DNA of 64,000 nt. Source: UPXZ01 sp049840795. GTDB taxonomy: Bacteria; Bacteroidota; Bacteroidia; Bacteroidales; Paludibacteraceae. The notes under the pieces are model-generated. The model ran no database searches. It was not told the DNA's origin and worked only from the letters and a program-made list of their open reading frames with translations. A program made the position numbers and the translations under genes. Every line of letters starts with the position of its first letter. Within the stretch, counting starts at the first letter, position 1. Shown here one piece after another: positions 18,908 to 27,283 of the stretch. The stretch spans positions 1-64,000 of the forward strand of contig JASGJK010000025.1 of assembly GCA_049840795.1 (NCBI GenBank), in the 5' to 3' direction.

Positions 18908-19018
18908 ATTAAAATAACAATTAGATGTGAATTATAATGCAAAAATAGCGTTAATTATGTTTTAAAGCATAAAAATTAGGTATTTTAACTATAATTTTAA
19001 AGCCGATAACGTTTGCAA

Positions 19019-19555
19019 TTAGCTGAATTTTTTGTGCCAATCAAGAAATCGTTGTGAGTGCATTTCACCGTATTTGCCCAATTTTGCTGCGATTTTATCT
19101 ACTTTCAGCTCTTTGTATAGTTTTGTTTTCGAGAAAAACTTATCTGCGTAACAAATGATTTGCTCTTCGATGGAAATAGGTTGCATGTCTCTGTGTGGAA
19201 CAGGCAAGTTGTTTTTTATAATATATTCAAGGCTTAAACCCGTTCCGGTGTGACGTTCGCAAACGAGAGCGTGTCGCGGGAAACCTTCTTTTTTCATTAA
19301 GTCCGCTCCCAAATAGCCGTGGCACACATACTCTTTTTTACCGTAACATTCTATTTCGGGTGCATCGGTAAGATAAATACCAATATCGTGCAACATAGCT
19401 GCTTCTGCAATAAATTCCCTGTCGGCTTGCAGTTCAGGATGCTTATCAACAACTGCCAATGCTTTGTCTCTCACTTGATTGCTGTGAATAATGAGTATCT
19501 CGTATAGTTTCGAGTGTTCGTTGTAATACTTTTCTATTATTTTATAAGGGTTCAT
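19019..19555 (-). CDS. HD-domain phosphohydrolase
   Basis: About 178 residues from the ATG at 19553-19555 (MNPYKIIEKYYNEHSKLY). The longer upstream extension is basic, not conserved-looking and lacks a ribosome-binding site. The metal site is visible as H..V, AAMLHDIGIYLTDAP (HD pair), HGYLGADLM, and ERHTGTGLSLEYI, the HDIG-like layout. Members hydrolyse nucleotide or phosphoester substrates; the substrate is unknown. It is cytosolic. In Bacteroidetes this type is often annotated uridylyltransferase-like or generic HD protein. Confidence 0.85.
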   Translation of the reverse strand: MNPYKIIEKYYNEHSKLYEILIIHSNQVRDKALAVVDKHPELQADREFIAEAAMLHDIGIYLTDAPEIECYGKKEYVCHGYLGADLMKKEGFPRHALVCERHTGTGLSLEYIIKNNLPVPHRDMQPISIEEQIICYADKFFSKTKLYKELKVDKIAAKLGKYGEMHSQRFLDWHKKFS

Positions 19556-19658
19556 TCCAATAGTTTTGTGTTTTTGTAAAGATATTATCTGAATAAGTGA
19601 AGTAAAGCATTGAGGTAGTCTTGACTTTTTAATTTGCATAAATAATATTAAATAGATG

Positions 19659-19745
19659 TCATACCTACGGTGCTTAAAATCAATGAGGGATATTCTTTTA
19701 TTAAGATTTCGCCTCGATGGGACTAAGAAGTACCGTTAGGTATGA
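19659..19745. repeat. Imperfect long-loop inverted repeat
   Basis: TCATACCTACGGTGCTT (19659-19675) pairs with AAGTACCGTTAGGTATGA (19728-19745) with one mismatch and one bulge, around a 52-nt loop. A smaller palindrome GTTCCgaaGGAAC follows near 19781-19793. The gap 19556-19891 holds no supported gene. It resembles dispersed palindromic repeats of Bacteroidetes, but no second copy is present in the window. Confidence 0.5.
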
Positions 19746-19891
19746 TATTTTTATAATAAATTGATTGTCAGCCCATAGAAAGTTCCGAAGGAACGACACG
19801 CAATAAACATGAAAAATCAAGATGACTTCAGTTTTTAAATTACAAAGATACTCAATTCTTCTTGCCTAAATCTAAAAAAAGGTAACGTTAT

Positions 19892-20992
19892 TTATGGTTG
19901 TGAACGTTTTGAAAATTCCCACACCATCTCAGCCACTTCCCCATAGATATTTACGGCTCTTTGTCTGTTTAGTCCTGCTTTTTCAGCTACCATTAAAACA
20001 TCTTTTTCGGTAGGATTTCCATTGTTGTTTACAGTTGTAGTGTGATAACCGTTAAATCCAGCGCTTGGAAGCAAATCATAAGCCGGAGAAAGTTTCCATT
20101 CATTATTTATCAACTGAAAAGAGAAATTCTTTGCGTGGTCGTCACGGTTTTTTATGGCAACGTTAAACACCATCACTCGGTAGAGCGCATACACTTCTTC
20201 CATATTTTTTGTTAAAACGTGGCAGAGTTTCAGCAATGCTTCATAGTCCAAACTCGGTTCGCGGTAATCGGCGTGTAACAACCCCGCTGCACTTACCGTG
20301 TGGATTTTCCCTAGTGGAGTTCTGTCAAATCTTTCAGTGCCAAAGTATTTTCCCTCAAATAATTTGGTTTCGGGCATTAAAATTCCACATTTTTTAGCCA
20401 GCAACGAATAATTATATTCAACTGTTCCAATATCTTCCGGGTCGCTCAACGATTTGAACTTAACCAACCACTCTTTGCCTTCTTTTTTCACAAACACTTT
20501 GGGTCTTGCACCGCCCGGAGAGCCTCCGTGTTTATACAAAGTGTCCGGCGAGGTTTCTGATTGGTCTGTGGAGAGTATCTTTTCTGTTTCTTCTGCCAAA
20601 AAATGGAAATCAAAAATCTCTTCCGATGAGGTTTCACTCCAATCCGGTCTGTATTCCAATGCACCCCTTCCGTTATTGCCAACCAATGACAATCGTTGCA
20701 AAAGAGTTAATTTATCCGGATGAATTCCCTTGGTTTTCAGGTAGCGGTCGAGAATAAGATTTCCCCAGCCGTCAGGAAGGCTATCGTCAAAAACGCCGAA
20801 GCCTCCGTTAAACGGCACTCGTTTTGCCACAAACACCTCTTTGCGTAATGGAAGATAAAAGGGTGAAACGGATTGCCCTGAGGTTAAATAGGAGTTATCA
20901 TATTCAAAAGCGCACAACATTTCGGGGGTCAAAGCCAGCCTGCCTACCCTTTTATTGTTCAAAAAAACTTCTACTACACGGATGTTTTTCAT
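19892..20992 (-). CDS. hipA: HipA-family serine/threonine kinase toxin
   Basis: 366 residues. HipA kinases phosphorylate targets such as glutamyl-tRNA synthetase in known systems and slow growth. The N-terminal ~100 residues form the couple-hipA segment (VEVFLNNKRVGRLAL, FDDSLPDGWGNLILDR). GGSPGGARPKVFV is the Gly-rich/ATP loop. FNVAIKNRDDHAKNFSF is the catalytic loop and KLSPAYDLLPS the metal-binding loop. These key residues are present, so it should be active. It overlaps the antitoxin-like gene by 4 bp and is co-transcribed with it. The full-length fused form resembles classical HipA rather than split HipS/HipT systems. Confidence 0.9.
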   Translation of the reverse strand: MKNIRVVEVFLNNKRVGRLALTPEMLCAFEYDNSYLTSGQSVSPFYLPLRKEVFVAKRVPFNGGFGVFDDSLPDGWGNLILDRYLKTKGIHPDKLTLLQRLSLVGNNGRGALEYRPDWSETSSEEIFDFHFLAEETEKILSTDQSETSPDTLYKHGGSPGGARPKVFVKKEGKEWLVKFKSLSDPEDIGTVEYNYSLLAKKCGILMPETKLFEGKYFGTERFDRTPLGKIHTVSAAGLLHADYREPSLDYEALLKLCHVLTKNMEEVYALYRVMVFNVAIKNRDDHAKNFSFQLINNEWKLSPAYDLLPSAGFNGYHTTTVNNNGNPTEKDVLMVAEKAGLNRQRAVNIYGEVAEMVWEFSKRSQP

Positions 20993-21303
20993 TGCTTGCG
21001 TCCCCTTTTTCTTTTTTTAGGCTCTTTCAATTGTATAAGTTCGTCAATGCTTTGATATGCTTTTTTTGCAAATAAAGTTTCAAAATCCTCTGCATCTCCC
21101 AAAGCCATTGCACAAAGCACTAAATTACGCAATGTAATCTCGCCTGAAGTTTCAAACTTTCTGTACGCATCGTACCCAACGCCTGCACGCATTGCAAACG
21201 CCCGCTGTGTGAGATTAAGCCCCAGCCTTTTCTCCTTTACCCGTTCGGCAATATTCGATAAAATAATATCGGGGGTGTTATTTATAACTGTGTTAATATC
21301 CAT
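20989..21303 (-). CDS. hipB: HipB-like HTH antitoxin
   Basis: 104 residues with a central Xre-type helix-turn-helix (LGLNLTQRAFAMRAGVGYDA then YRKFETSGEITL, about residues 28-60) and a basic tail (KEPKKRKRGRKQ). It lies immediately upstream of hipA, overlapping by 4 bp, as an antitoxin/autorepressor should. Two palindromes cover its promoter region and are the likely operators. It neutralises HipA by binding and represses the pair; that role is inferred from family and position. Confidence 0.85.
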   Translation of the reverse strand: MDINTVINNTPDIILSNIAERVKEKRLGLNLTQRAFAMRAGVGYDAYRKFETSGEITLRNLVLCAMALGDAEDFETLFAKKAYQSIDELIQLKEPKKRKRGRKQ

Positions 21304-21304
21304 A

Positions 21305-21347
21305 ATAGAATTGTTTTTATTCTATAATTATGCAAATATACATAATT
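21305..21347 (-). promoter_or_regulatory. hipBA promoter with two palindromic candidate operators
   Basis: ATAGAAT (21305-21311) pairs with ATTCTAT (21319-21325). AATTATG (21326-21332) pairs with CATAATT (21341-21347). The spacer of the second palindrome is, on the minus strand, TATATTTG, an exact Bacteroidetes -7 element (TAnnTTTG). Binding of a HipB dimer there would cover the promoter. No clear -33 element was found. Confidence 0.5.
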
Positions 21348-21728
21348 ACAAAGATACTTAATTTTTACGAAATTTGAATGCTTTTGATAAAAAATATGAT
21401 GATTCGCAAAACTACCTAACTCCTAATTTTGATAAGGAATAAAGAACCATGAAAACCTGCCTGTTCTTATATAAGTAGTAGAAAATAATTATTGTAATGT
21501 TTTTTGGAGGCTGTTTTTGAGCAGATTTTTTGGGATTTTGTCCTAAGATTTAGCGGGCTAAATCAAGGATAAAAGCGTAAAAAGATGCCAAAAAGAGACC
21601 GAAAAAACAAACAAAGCATTTAGATTTAGTTTTTAATAATTATAGCGTTAATTGTTTTTTACTACTTAATCACAGACATTTTGTTTTTACCTTCTTCCAT
21701 TTTGCGTAAATAATACGGGGAGGTTTCT
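21348..21728. other. AT-rich intergenic stretch without a gene
   Basis: No ORF with coding character on either strand. A small hairpin GATTTAGCgggCTAAATC lies near 21547-21565. The stretch leads into the repeat array. Confidence 0.5.
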
Positions 21729-22546
21729 AACGCTGTTCGCTTGTTTGCCGCAGAGCTCAGGAGGGCTGTTAACGCTGTTCGCTTGTTTGCTTTAGCGATA
21801 CGGGTGAACGAGGCATTTAGTGAAGCCGTCACTTACATTTAAAGGAGGTGGGCAGGCAAGATACCGGAAGTAAAATAAGACACAATCTTATGCATGTGAT
21901 AGAATACTCCTTAAACAAAAGCTTGTTAAACCTTAGCTGCATGCTTCATTTTTTAAAATGCTTATCCGCAAAGTGACCTGTGGTCGGGGCTACGCCGCTA
22001 TTATCCTACAAACCTGCCGTTTGCTGTAGCGATACGGGTGAACGAGGCATTTAGTGACGGCTTCACTATCTGCCAAAAACTGAAGTTGCTAAGTGAAGCC
22101 GTCACTTACATTTAAAATGCTTATCCGCAAAGTGACCTGTGGTCGGGGCTACGCCGCTATTATCCTACAAACCTGCCGTTTGCTGCAGCGATACGGGTGA
22201 ACGAGGCATTTAGTGACGGCTTCACTATCTGCCAAAAACCGAAGTTGCTAAGTGAAGCCGTCACTTACATTTGAAAGGAGGTGGGCGGGCAAGATACCGG
22301 AAGTAAAATAAGACACAATCTTATGCATGTGATAGAATACTCCTTAAACAAAAGCTTGTTAAACCTTAGCTGCATGCTTCATTTTTTAAAATGCTTATCC
22401 GCAAAGTGACCTGTGGTCGGGGCTACGCCGCTATTATCCTACAAACCTGCCGTTTGCTGCAGCGATACGGGTGAACGAGGCATTTAGTGACGGCTTCACT
22501 ATCTGCCAAAAACTGAAGTTGCTAAGTGAAGCCGTCACTTACATTT
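21729..22546. repeat. Array of 114-bp and 159-bp repeats with internal hairpins
   Basis: The layout is A0(partial)-B1-A1-A2-B2-A3. The three A units are 159 bp each: 21955-22113, 22114-22272 and 22388-22546. The two B units are 114 bp: 21841-21954 and 22274-22387. Copies differ by only a few bases. Each A unit ends in a hairpin of 15-bp perfect arms, AGTGACGGCTTCACT and its complement (22053-22067 with 22092-22106 in A1), around a 24-nt loop. Partial unit A0 (21793-21840) has a single arm, as if the hairpin were precisely missing. A 20-bp direct repeat (AACGCTGTTCGCTTGTTTGC) lies at 21729-21748 and 21771-21790. No coding sequence is visible. The IS1595 copy sits 14 bp downstream. Confidence 0.85.
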
Positions 22547-22560
22547 AAATATTATTTAAT

Positions 22561-23562
22561 ATGATTATCCGCTGTGTTACCTAAATTGATTTTTGTATGT
22601 AACCGATGCTATCATAAGCCTGTCAAATAAATTTTCACCAAAGTATCTTCTATTGAATTTGTAACAGAATTCGTTCAGATAATTTTGAAGATATTCAGGT
22701 TTAATATCGTGATAAATATCCAGTAACATTCGTTTAGCGTTACTGATTGCTATATGAACCCAAGGTAATACCTTTCCAATTTCTTCTTTTGGTATTACTT
22801 GTGGTCGGTGCTCTTTGACAATATCTTTTATTTTGACGTAAGAAGTTGAATCGTTAGAATCAATGGTTGATTCTTTAGTTACATTGTTTTCAACCAATGA
22901 GGTTATTGTAGCTGATTTTAAGTCATTTATAACAATCATTTTGATATGTCCCACTTGTCTTGGCTTACCTGTTTTGGTCGTTTGTCCTTCAACGGGTTGA
23001 CTTTCTGCCATTACAAGGACTTTGCTTTTTTTCTGACTTCCACGACCTCTTTCAATGGCTTTTTCTTTTCATCGTCAGGAGTTTCTGTTGAAAAGAAACC
23101 TTCATCTAATTCAATGACACCTGATAATGAATATATTTCATCCCGCTTGCCCATAATCTGCATGTAGCTTATGAAGCAGAGTCCAAATTGGTTCATAGCG
23201 TTTATGACCCAACTGTCGTTGGAGTTCAGCCGCTGAAAAGCTTTTCTTTGTGCTTGTCAGCAAGTGAATGGCTATAAACCAATAACGAAATGGCAATTGT
23301 GAACCATGCATTACTGTATTGGCACGTAAACTTTGACGTTTACCGCATTTTTTACATTCATAGCATTCTTTATCTTTCTTCCAATAATGATTTGTTCCGC
23401 CACAATGAGGACAAACAACGCCTTGTTGGTCGCGATACTCTTTAAATTTTACTCTACAACTTGTTTCGTCTGGATATTGTGCAACAAAATTTAGTAAATT
23501 CATGTCTTTTATGATTAGTTCTTACAAAGATAATCATTTTAGGCGAAATACCGGATAATCAT
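22561..23562 (-). mobile_element. IS1595-family element, copy 1
   Basis: A 1002-bp element with ends ATGATTATCCG and CGGATAATCAT. It is flanked by an exact 8-bp target duplication TATTTAAT (22553-22560 and 23563-23570), the duplication size usual for IS1595. It is over 98% identical by eye to the copies at 49522 and 60438. It has inserted between the repeat array and the suf operon. Confidence 0.92.
22577..23503 (-). pseudogene. IS1595 (ISXO2-like) transposase, frameshifted copy
   Basis: The intact sister encodes 308 residues: an N-terminal zinc ribbon (VCPHCGGTNHYWKK, CYECKKCGKR) and an ISXO2-like DDE-type catalytic domain (VIELDEGFFSTETP; AISNAKRMLLDIYHDI; FCYKFNRRYFGENLFDRLM). Here one base is lost at about 23054 (CTCTTTCAA versus CTCTTTTCAA) and one gained at about 23160, so the middle ~35 codons are out of frame and interrupted. 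The indels cancel overall. Likely inactive unless they are sequencing errors. Confidence 0.85.
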
Positions 23563-23634
23563 TATTTAATTTAGCTTCAGATTTTAATATCCCACAAACA
23601 ATATTTAATTTTGTACGTTTAATGAATTGAAGAT

Positions 23635-23717
23635 TGCCCCCCGACCCCCAAAGGGGGAGCAAAAAACAAAAACAATGATAAATGTTCTTTATTCCCCCTT
23701 CGGGGGTTAGGGGGCAG
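23635..23717. repeat. C/G-run palindromic repeat upstream of sufB
   Basis: TGCCCCCCGACCCCC then AAAGGGGGAG (23635-23659) is mirrored by TTCCCCCTTCGGGGG then TTAGGGGGCA (23692-23716). Each half is itself a small palindrome, and the two halves pair imperfectly with each other. Such C5/G5 palindromes are recurrent in Bacteroidetes intergenic regions. It lies 17-100 bp before the sufB start and could affect transcription read-in. Confidence 0.6.
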
Positions 23718-23733
23718 ATTTATTTACTAAATT

Positions 23734-25170
23734 ATGTCAGACAATATATTACATGAAATTACCCAAACGGAATACAAATACGGTTTTACTACCGATATTG
23801 AAACAGACATCATCCCCAAGGGGTTGAATGAAGATGTTGTGCGGTTGATCTCGAAAAAGAAAAATGAACCGGAGTGGTTGCTTGAGTTTAGACTGAAAGC
23901 CTTTCGACATTGGCTTACAATGAAAATGCCTACTTGGGCACACTTGGATATTCCGGAAATTGACTATCAGTCTATTTCCTATTTTGCTGCGCCGCGTAAA
24001 AATGCGCCTCAAAGTATGGACGAAGTTGATCCGGAGTTGATAAAAACATTCAACAAACTCGGCATTCCGCTCGAAGAACAAATGGCGCTGTCGGGCATTG
24101 CGGTGGATGCAGTAATGGACAGCGTTTCGGTGAAAACCACGTTTAAAGAAACATTGGCAGAAAAAGGAATTATTTTCTGCTCTTTCAGCGAAGCTGTAGA
24201 ACACCACCCCGATTTGGTTCAAAAATATATGGCATCGGTTGTTCCTTACACCGATAATTTTTATGCAACACTAAACTCTGCGGTTTTCAGCGATGGATCA
24301 TTCGTGTACATTCCAAAAGGCGTTCGTTGCCCGATGGAGCTTTCAACGTACTTTCGTATCAACGCCGTTAATACCGGTCAGTTTGAACGCACGCTGATTG
24401 TGGCGGACGAAGACAGTTACGTTTCGTACCTCGAAGGCTGTACCGCTCCAATGCGCGACGAGAACCAACTCCACGCCGCAATCGTTGAAATTGTGGTGAT
24501 GAAAAATGCCGAAGTAAAATACTCTACCGTTCAAAACTGGTATCCGGGCGATAAAAACGGAAAGGGCGGGGTTTACAATTTTGTAACCAAACGCGGCATC
24601 TGCAAAGGCGAAAACTCAAAACTCTCGTGGACGCAGGTGGAAACAGGTTCGGCCATTACGTGGAAATATCCATCGTGTATTTTACTGGGCGATAATTCTT
24701 CTGCCGAATTTTATTCTGTTGCCGTAACCAACAATTGCCAACAAGCCGATACGGGCACAAAAATGCTCCACATCGGAAAAAATACATCGAGCCACATTCT
24801 TTCAAAAGGAATTTCGGCAGGATTTAGCAACAACAGCTACCGTGGTTTGGTAAAAGTAAATCCAAAAGCTGAAAATGCGCGTAACTTTTCGCAATGCGAT
24901 AGTTTGTTGTTGGGCGATAAATGCGGTGCGCACACATTTCCGTATATGGAAGTGAACAACGAAAGCGCTATTGTGGAACACGAAGCAACCACTTCTAAAA
25001 TCAGCGAAGACCAGATTTTTTACTGCAACCAGCGTGGAATTGATACCGAAACCGCCGTTGGACTGATTGTAAACGGTTATGCCAAAGAAGTAATCAATAA
25101 ACTTCCGATGGAATTTGCCGTTGAAGCGCAAAAGTTGTTGCAAATAACACTCGAAGGTTCTGTGGGATAA
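23734..25170 (+). CDS. sufB: Fe-S cluster assembly scaffold SufB
   Basis: 478 residues. SufB is the scaffold subunit of the SufBC2D complex on which Fe-S clusters are built from sulfur delivered by SufS/SufE. Conserved blocks are MKMPTWAHLDIPEIDYQSIS, YIPKGVRCPMELSTYFRIN, EGCTAPMRDENQLHAAIVE, VQNWYPGDKNGKGGVYNFVT and the C-terminal KISEDQIFYCNQRGIDTE, all diagnostic for SufB rather than SufD. The start ATG follows an A/T-rich leader. It is the first gene of sufBCD; sufS and sufE are not in this window. Between sufB and sufC lies an inserted GxxExxY cassette. Confidence 0.97.
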   Translation: MSDNILHEITQTEYKYGFTTDIETDIIPKGLNEDVVRLISKKKNEPEWLLEFRLKAFRHWLTMKMPTWAHLDIPEIDYQSISYFAAPRKNAPQSMDEVDPELIKTFNKLGIPLEEQMALSGIAVDAVMDSVSVKTTFKETLAEKGIIFCSFSEAVEHHPDLVQKYMASVVPYTDNFYATLNSAVFSDGSFVYIPKGVRCPMELSTYFRINAVNTGQFERTLIVADEDSYVSYLEGCTAPMRDENQLHAAIVEIVVMKNAEVKYSTVQNWYPGDKNGKGGVYNFVTKRGICKGENSKLSWTQVETGSAITWKYPSCILLGDNSSAEFYSVAVTNNCQQADTGTKMLHIGKNTSSHILSKGISAGFSNNSYRGLVKVNPKAENARNFSQCDSLLLGDKCGAHTFPYMEVNNESAIVEHEATTSKISEDQIFYCNQRGIDTETAVGLIVNGYAKEVINKLPMEFAVEAQKLLQITLEGSVG

Positions 25171-25180
25171 AAAATATTTT

Positions 25181-25670
25181 AAACCACAATAGTCACAATA
25201 GAAAATTTAAGATTTCGATTATGAATTATAATACAAAGAAAGAACTAAATGATTTGTGCTATCAGATTATCGGGGCGGCTATTGAGGTTCAAAGATTTCT
25301 TGGTCCGGGTTTGTTGGAGAGTATTTATGAAAAATGTATGATAGTAGAATTGGAAGGTAGAGGTTTGAAAGTGAAAAATCAGGTCGTAATTCCATTAGAA
25401 TACAAAGGGAAAATGTTAGAAGCCGATTTGAGATTAGATTTATTGGTTGAAGATGTTGTTGTGGTTGAATTAAAGACTGTAGAAAACTTTCTGCCAATTC
25501 ACGAGGCTCAAATAATTTCATATCTTAATTTATTAGGCTTGCCAAAAGGACTTTTGCTCAATTTTAAGAGTACAAACATTATGAAAGAAGGACAAAAGAC
25601 ATTTGTTACAAAAGAGTTTTATTATTTAGAAGATGGATATTAAAAAAATCTATTGTTCCTATTGTGGTTT
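25181..25670. mobile_element. Inverted-repeat-bounded cassette carrying a GxxExxY gene
   Basis: The 21-bp arms 25181-25201 (AAACCACAATAGTCACAATAG) and 25650-25670 are reverse complements with only two mismatches. Each arm is itself two near-tandem copies of CACAATAG. They enclose exactly one gene, the GxxExxY protein. Removing 25181-25670 would leave sufB and sufC 35 bp apart, a normal operon spacing. No target duplication is obvious. The cassette interpretation is inference from the layout. Confidence 0.6.
25221..25643 (+). CDS. GxxExxY protein (PDDEXK-like nuclease fold)
   Basis: 140 residues. The name motif is in GPGLLESIYEKC (G-L-L-E-S-I-Y). A PDDEXK-like core follows: EADLRLDLLVEDVVVVELK (Asp, then E-x-K) and HEAQIISYLNLLGLPKGLLL with the Q...Y element. 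The family is proposed to be nuclease-like, but no activity is established. It sits inside sufBCD, between sufB and sufC, in the same direction, bounded by inverted repeats. Its composition is more AT-rich than sufB. It has no known role in Fe-S assembly, so it is best seen as a passenger. Confidence 0.88.
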   Translation: MNYNTKKELNDLCYQIIGAAIEVQRFLGPGLLESIYEKCMIVELEGRGLKVKNQVVIPLEYKGKMLEADLRLDLLVEDVVVVELKTVENFLPIHEAQIISYLNLLGLPKGLLLNFKSTNIMKEGQKTFVTKEFYYLEDGY

Positions 25671-25695
25671 AATAGAAATTTATTAGAACAAAATT

Positions 25696-26434
25696 ATGTT
25701 AGAAATCAAAAACTTACACGCCAATATCAATGGCAAAGAAATATTTAAAAGGACTAAATCTTACCGTCAAAAAAGGTGAAATCCATGCCATAATGGGACC
25801 AAACGGCGCCGGAAAATCTACCCTTGCATCGGTGCTTACAGGTAATCCAGCTTTTGAAGTTACCGACGGAGAAGTTATTTTCGAAGGAAAAAACCTCTTG
25901 GAACTTGCTCCTGAAGAACGTGCTTGCGAAGGAATTTTCTTGAGTTTCCAATATCCGGTTGAAATTCCGGGCGTGAGTATGGTAAACTTTATGCGTTCTG
26001 CCATTAACGAGCAACGCAAATACCGAAACCAAGAGCCCATTTCTTCTACCGATTTTCTCCGTTTAATGCGTGAGAAAAGAGAATTGGTGGAAATGGACAA
26101 CAAACTGACTAATCGTTCGGTTAACGAAGGCTTTTCGGGTGGCGAAAAGAAACGCAACGAAATTTTCCAAATGGCAATGCTTGAGCCTAAATTAGCCGTT
26201 CTGGACGAAACTGATAGTGGTTTGGATATTGATGCGCTGCGCATTGTTGCCAACGGTGTAAACAAACTCAAAACGCCCGAAAACGCCAGCATCGTTATTA
26301 CACACTACCAACGTTTGCTCGATTATATCGTTCCTGATTTTGTACACGTGCTTCACGATGGTAAAATTGTAAAAACAGGCGATAAAACATTAGCACTGGA
26401 ATTGGAAGAAAAAGGGTACGACTGGTTAAAATAA
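25696..26434 (+). CDS. sufC: Fe-S assembly ATPase SufC (one-base frameshift near N-terminus)
   Basis: ABC-type ATPase of the SufBC2D complex, about 246 residues. From ATG 25696 the reading is MLEIKNLHANINGKEI. A one-base T excess at about 25745 (ATATTTAAAAGG) then shifts to the frame that reads LKGLNLTVKKGEIHAIMG. An ATG at 25730 in the second frame is a by-product of the indel, not the natural start. Walker A is GPNGAGKST, the signature is FSGGEKKRNEIFQ, Walker B is LAVLDETDSGLDID, and the switch His is in ITHYQRLLDYI. The indel lies in a homopolymer and is probably a sequencing error, because an essential gene is involved. Confidence 0.95.
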
Positions 26435-26446
26435 TAAACTTGCATT

Positions 26447-27283
26447 ATGACCGCTGAGACTGCCATCAAGATATTTGAAAGCAAGAAAATTCGTACTCAT
26501 TGGAATGAAACAGAAGAAAAATGGTATTTCTCTGTGATAGACGTAAGTGGAGATTCTTACGGAGAGTTCTCTTCCCAAAAGATATTGGAGCGATTTAAAG
26601 AAAAAATTAAATCAAGAGGGAAGTGAAGCGTACGATTTTATCGTACGGTTGAAAATGCCAGCAGAAGATGGAAAAATGCGTGATACCGATGTGGCTGACA
26701 CACAGACACTTTTTCGTATCATTCAATCCATACCATCGCCAAAGGCTGAACCATTTAAACAATGGCTGGCAAAGGTGGGTTATGAACGTATTCAAGAACT
26801 TCAAGATCCGGCGCAAAGTTTAGACAGGGCTAGAGAAAATTGGAAACGATTAGGAAGAAGTGAAAAATGGATATAACAACGAATGACCGGGCAAGAAACC
26901 CGAAATAAATTAACAGATTATTGGAAATCGGCAGGAATTAAAGAACAAGATGAATTTGTATATCTTACTAACGTTATTCATCAGGAGTGGAGTGATTTAA
27001 CCGTAAAACAGCATAAAGAATTAAAGGGACTTCAAAATCAAAATCTTCGAGATCATATGAGCGAAGCAGAGTTGATTTTTACGGCATTGGCTGAGTTATC
27101 TCCACACGTCAGATTGCCGAAACAGAGAAATCAAAAGGGATAAACTAAAATGCGAAAGCAGGAAAAAGAGGAGGAACAATAGCTAAAAACGCACGAAAGG
27201 AATTAGAAGAAAATACCGGTAAGAACGTTGTTACTAACGAAAATTTCCTACCTCCTTCAAAAAATAAAAAGAATTTAAAATGA
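26447..27283 (+). pseudogene. Decayed Bro-N / phage antirepressor-like gene inside the suf operon
   Basis: The start is MTAETAIKIFESKKIRTHWN, then WYFSVIDV. After a frame change near 26540 it continues as LTESSLPKRYWSDLKKKL, the usual Bro-N family core. There is an in-frame TAA at 26874 between KWI and QRMTGQETRNKLTDYWK, where a Gln codon is expected. A second frame change is near 27115, and another in-frame TAA is at about 27160 before NAKAGKRGGTIAKNARKELE. The tail NTGKNVVTNENF ends at TGA 27281-27283, overlapping the sufD start. Two nonsense codons plus two indels mean genuine decay rather than read error alone. Members occur on phages and islands; no role in Fe-S assembly is expected. Confidence 0.8.

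Noticed and set aside
21729..22546. Possible CRISPR array
   Set aside because: Units are 114 and 159 bp, directly abutting, with no variable spacers and no cas genes nearby.
25730..26434. sufC starting at ATG 25730
   Set aside because: The upstream frame encodes the expected SufC N-terminus MLEIKNLHANINGKEI; the later ATG results from a one-base insertion.
26547..27143. Two separate small genes of 109 and 86 residues
   Set aside because: They are successive pieces of one Bro-N-type protein in the same frame, split by a TAA codon.
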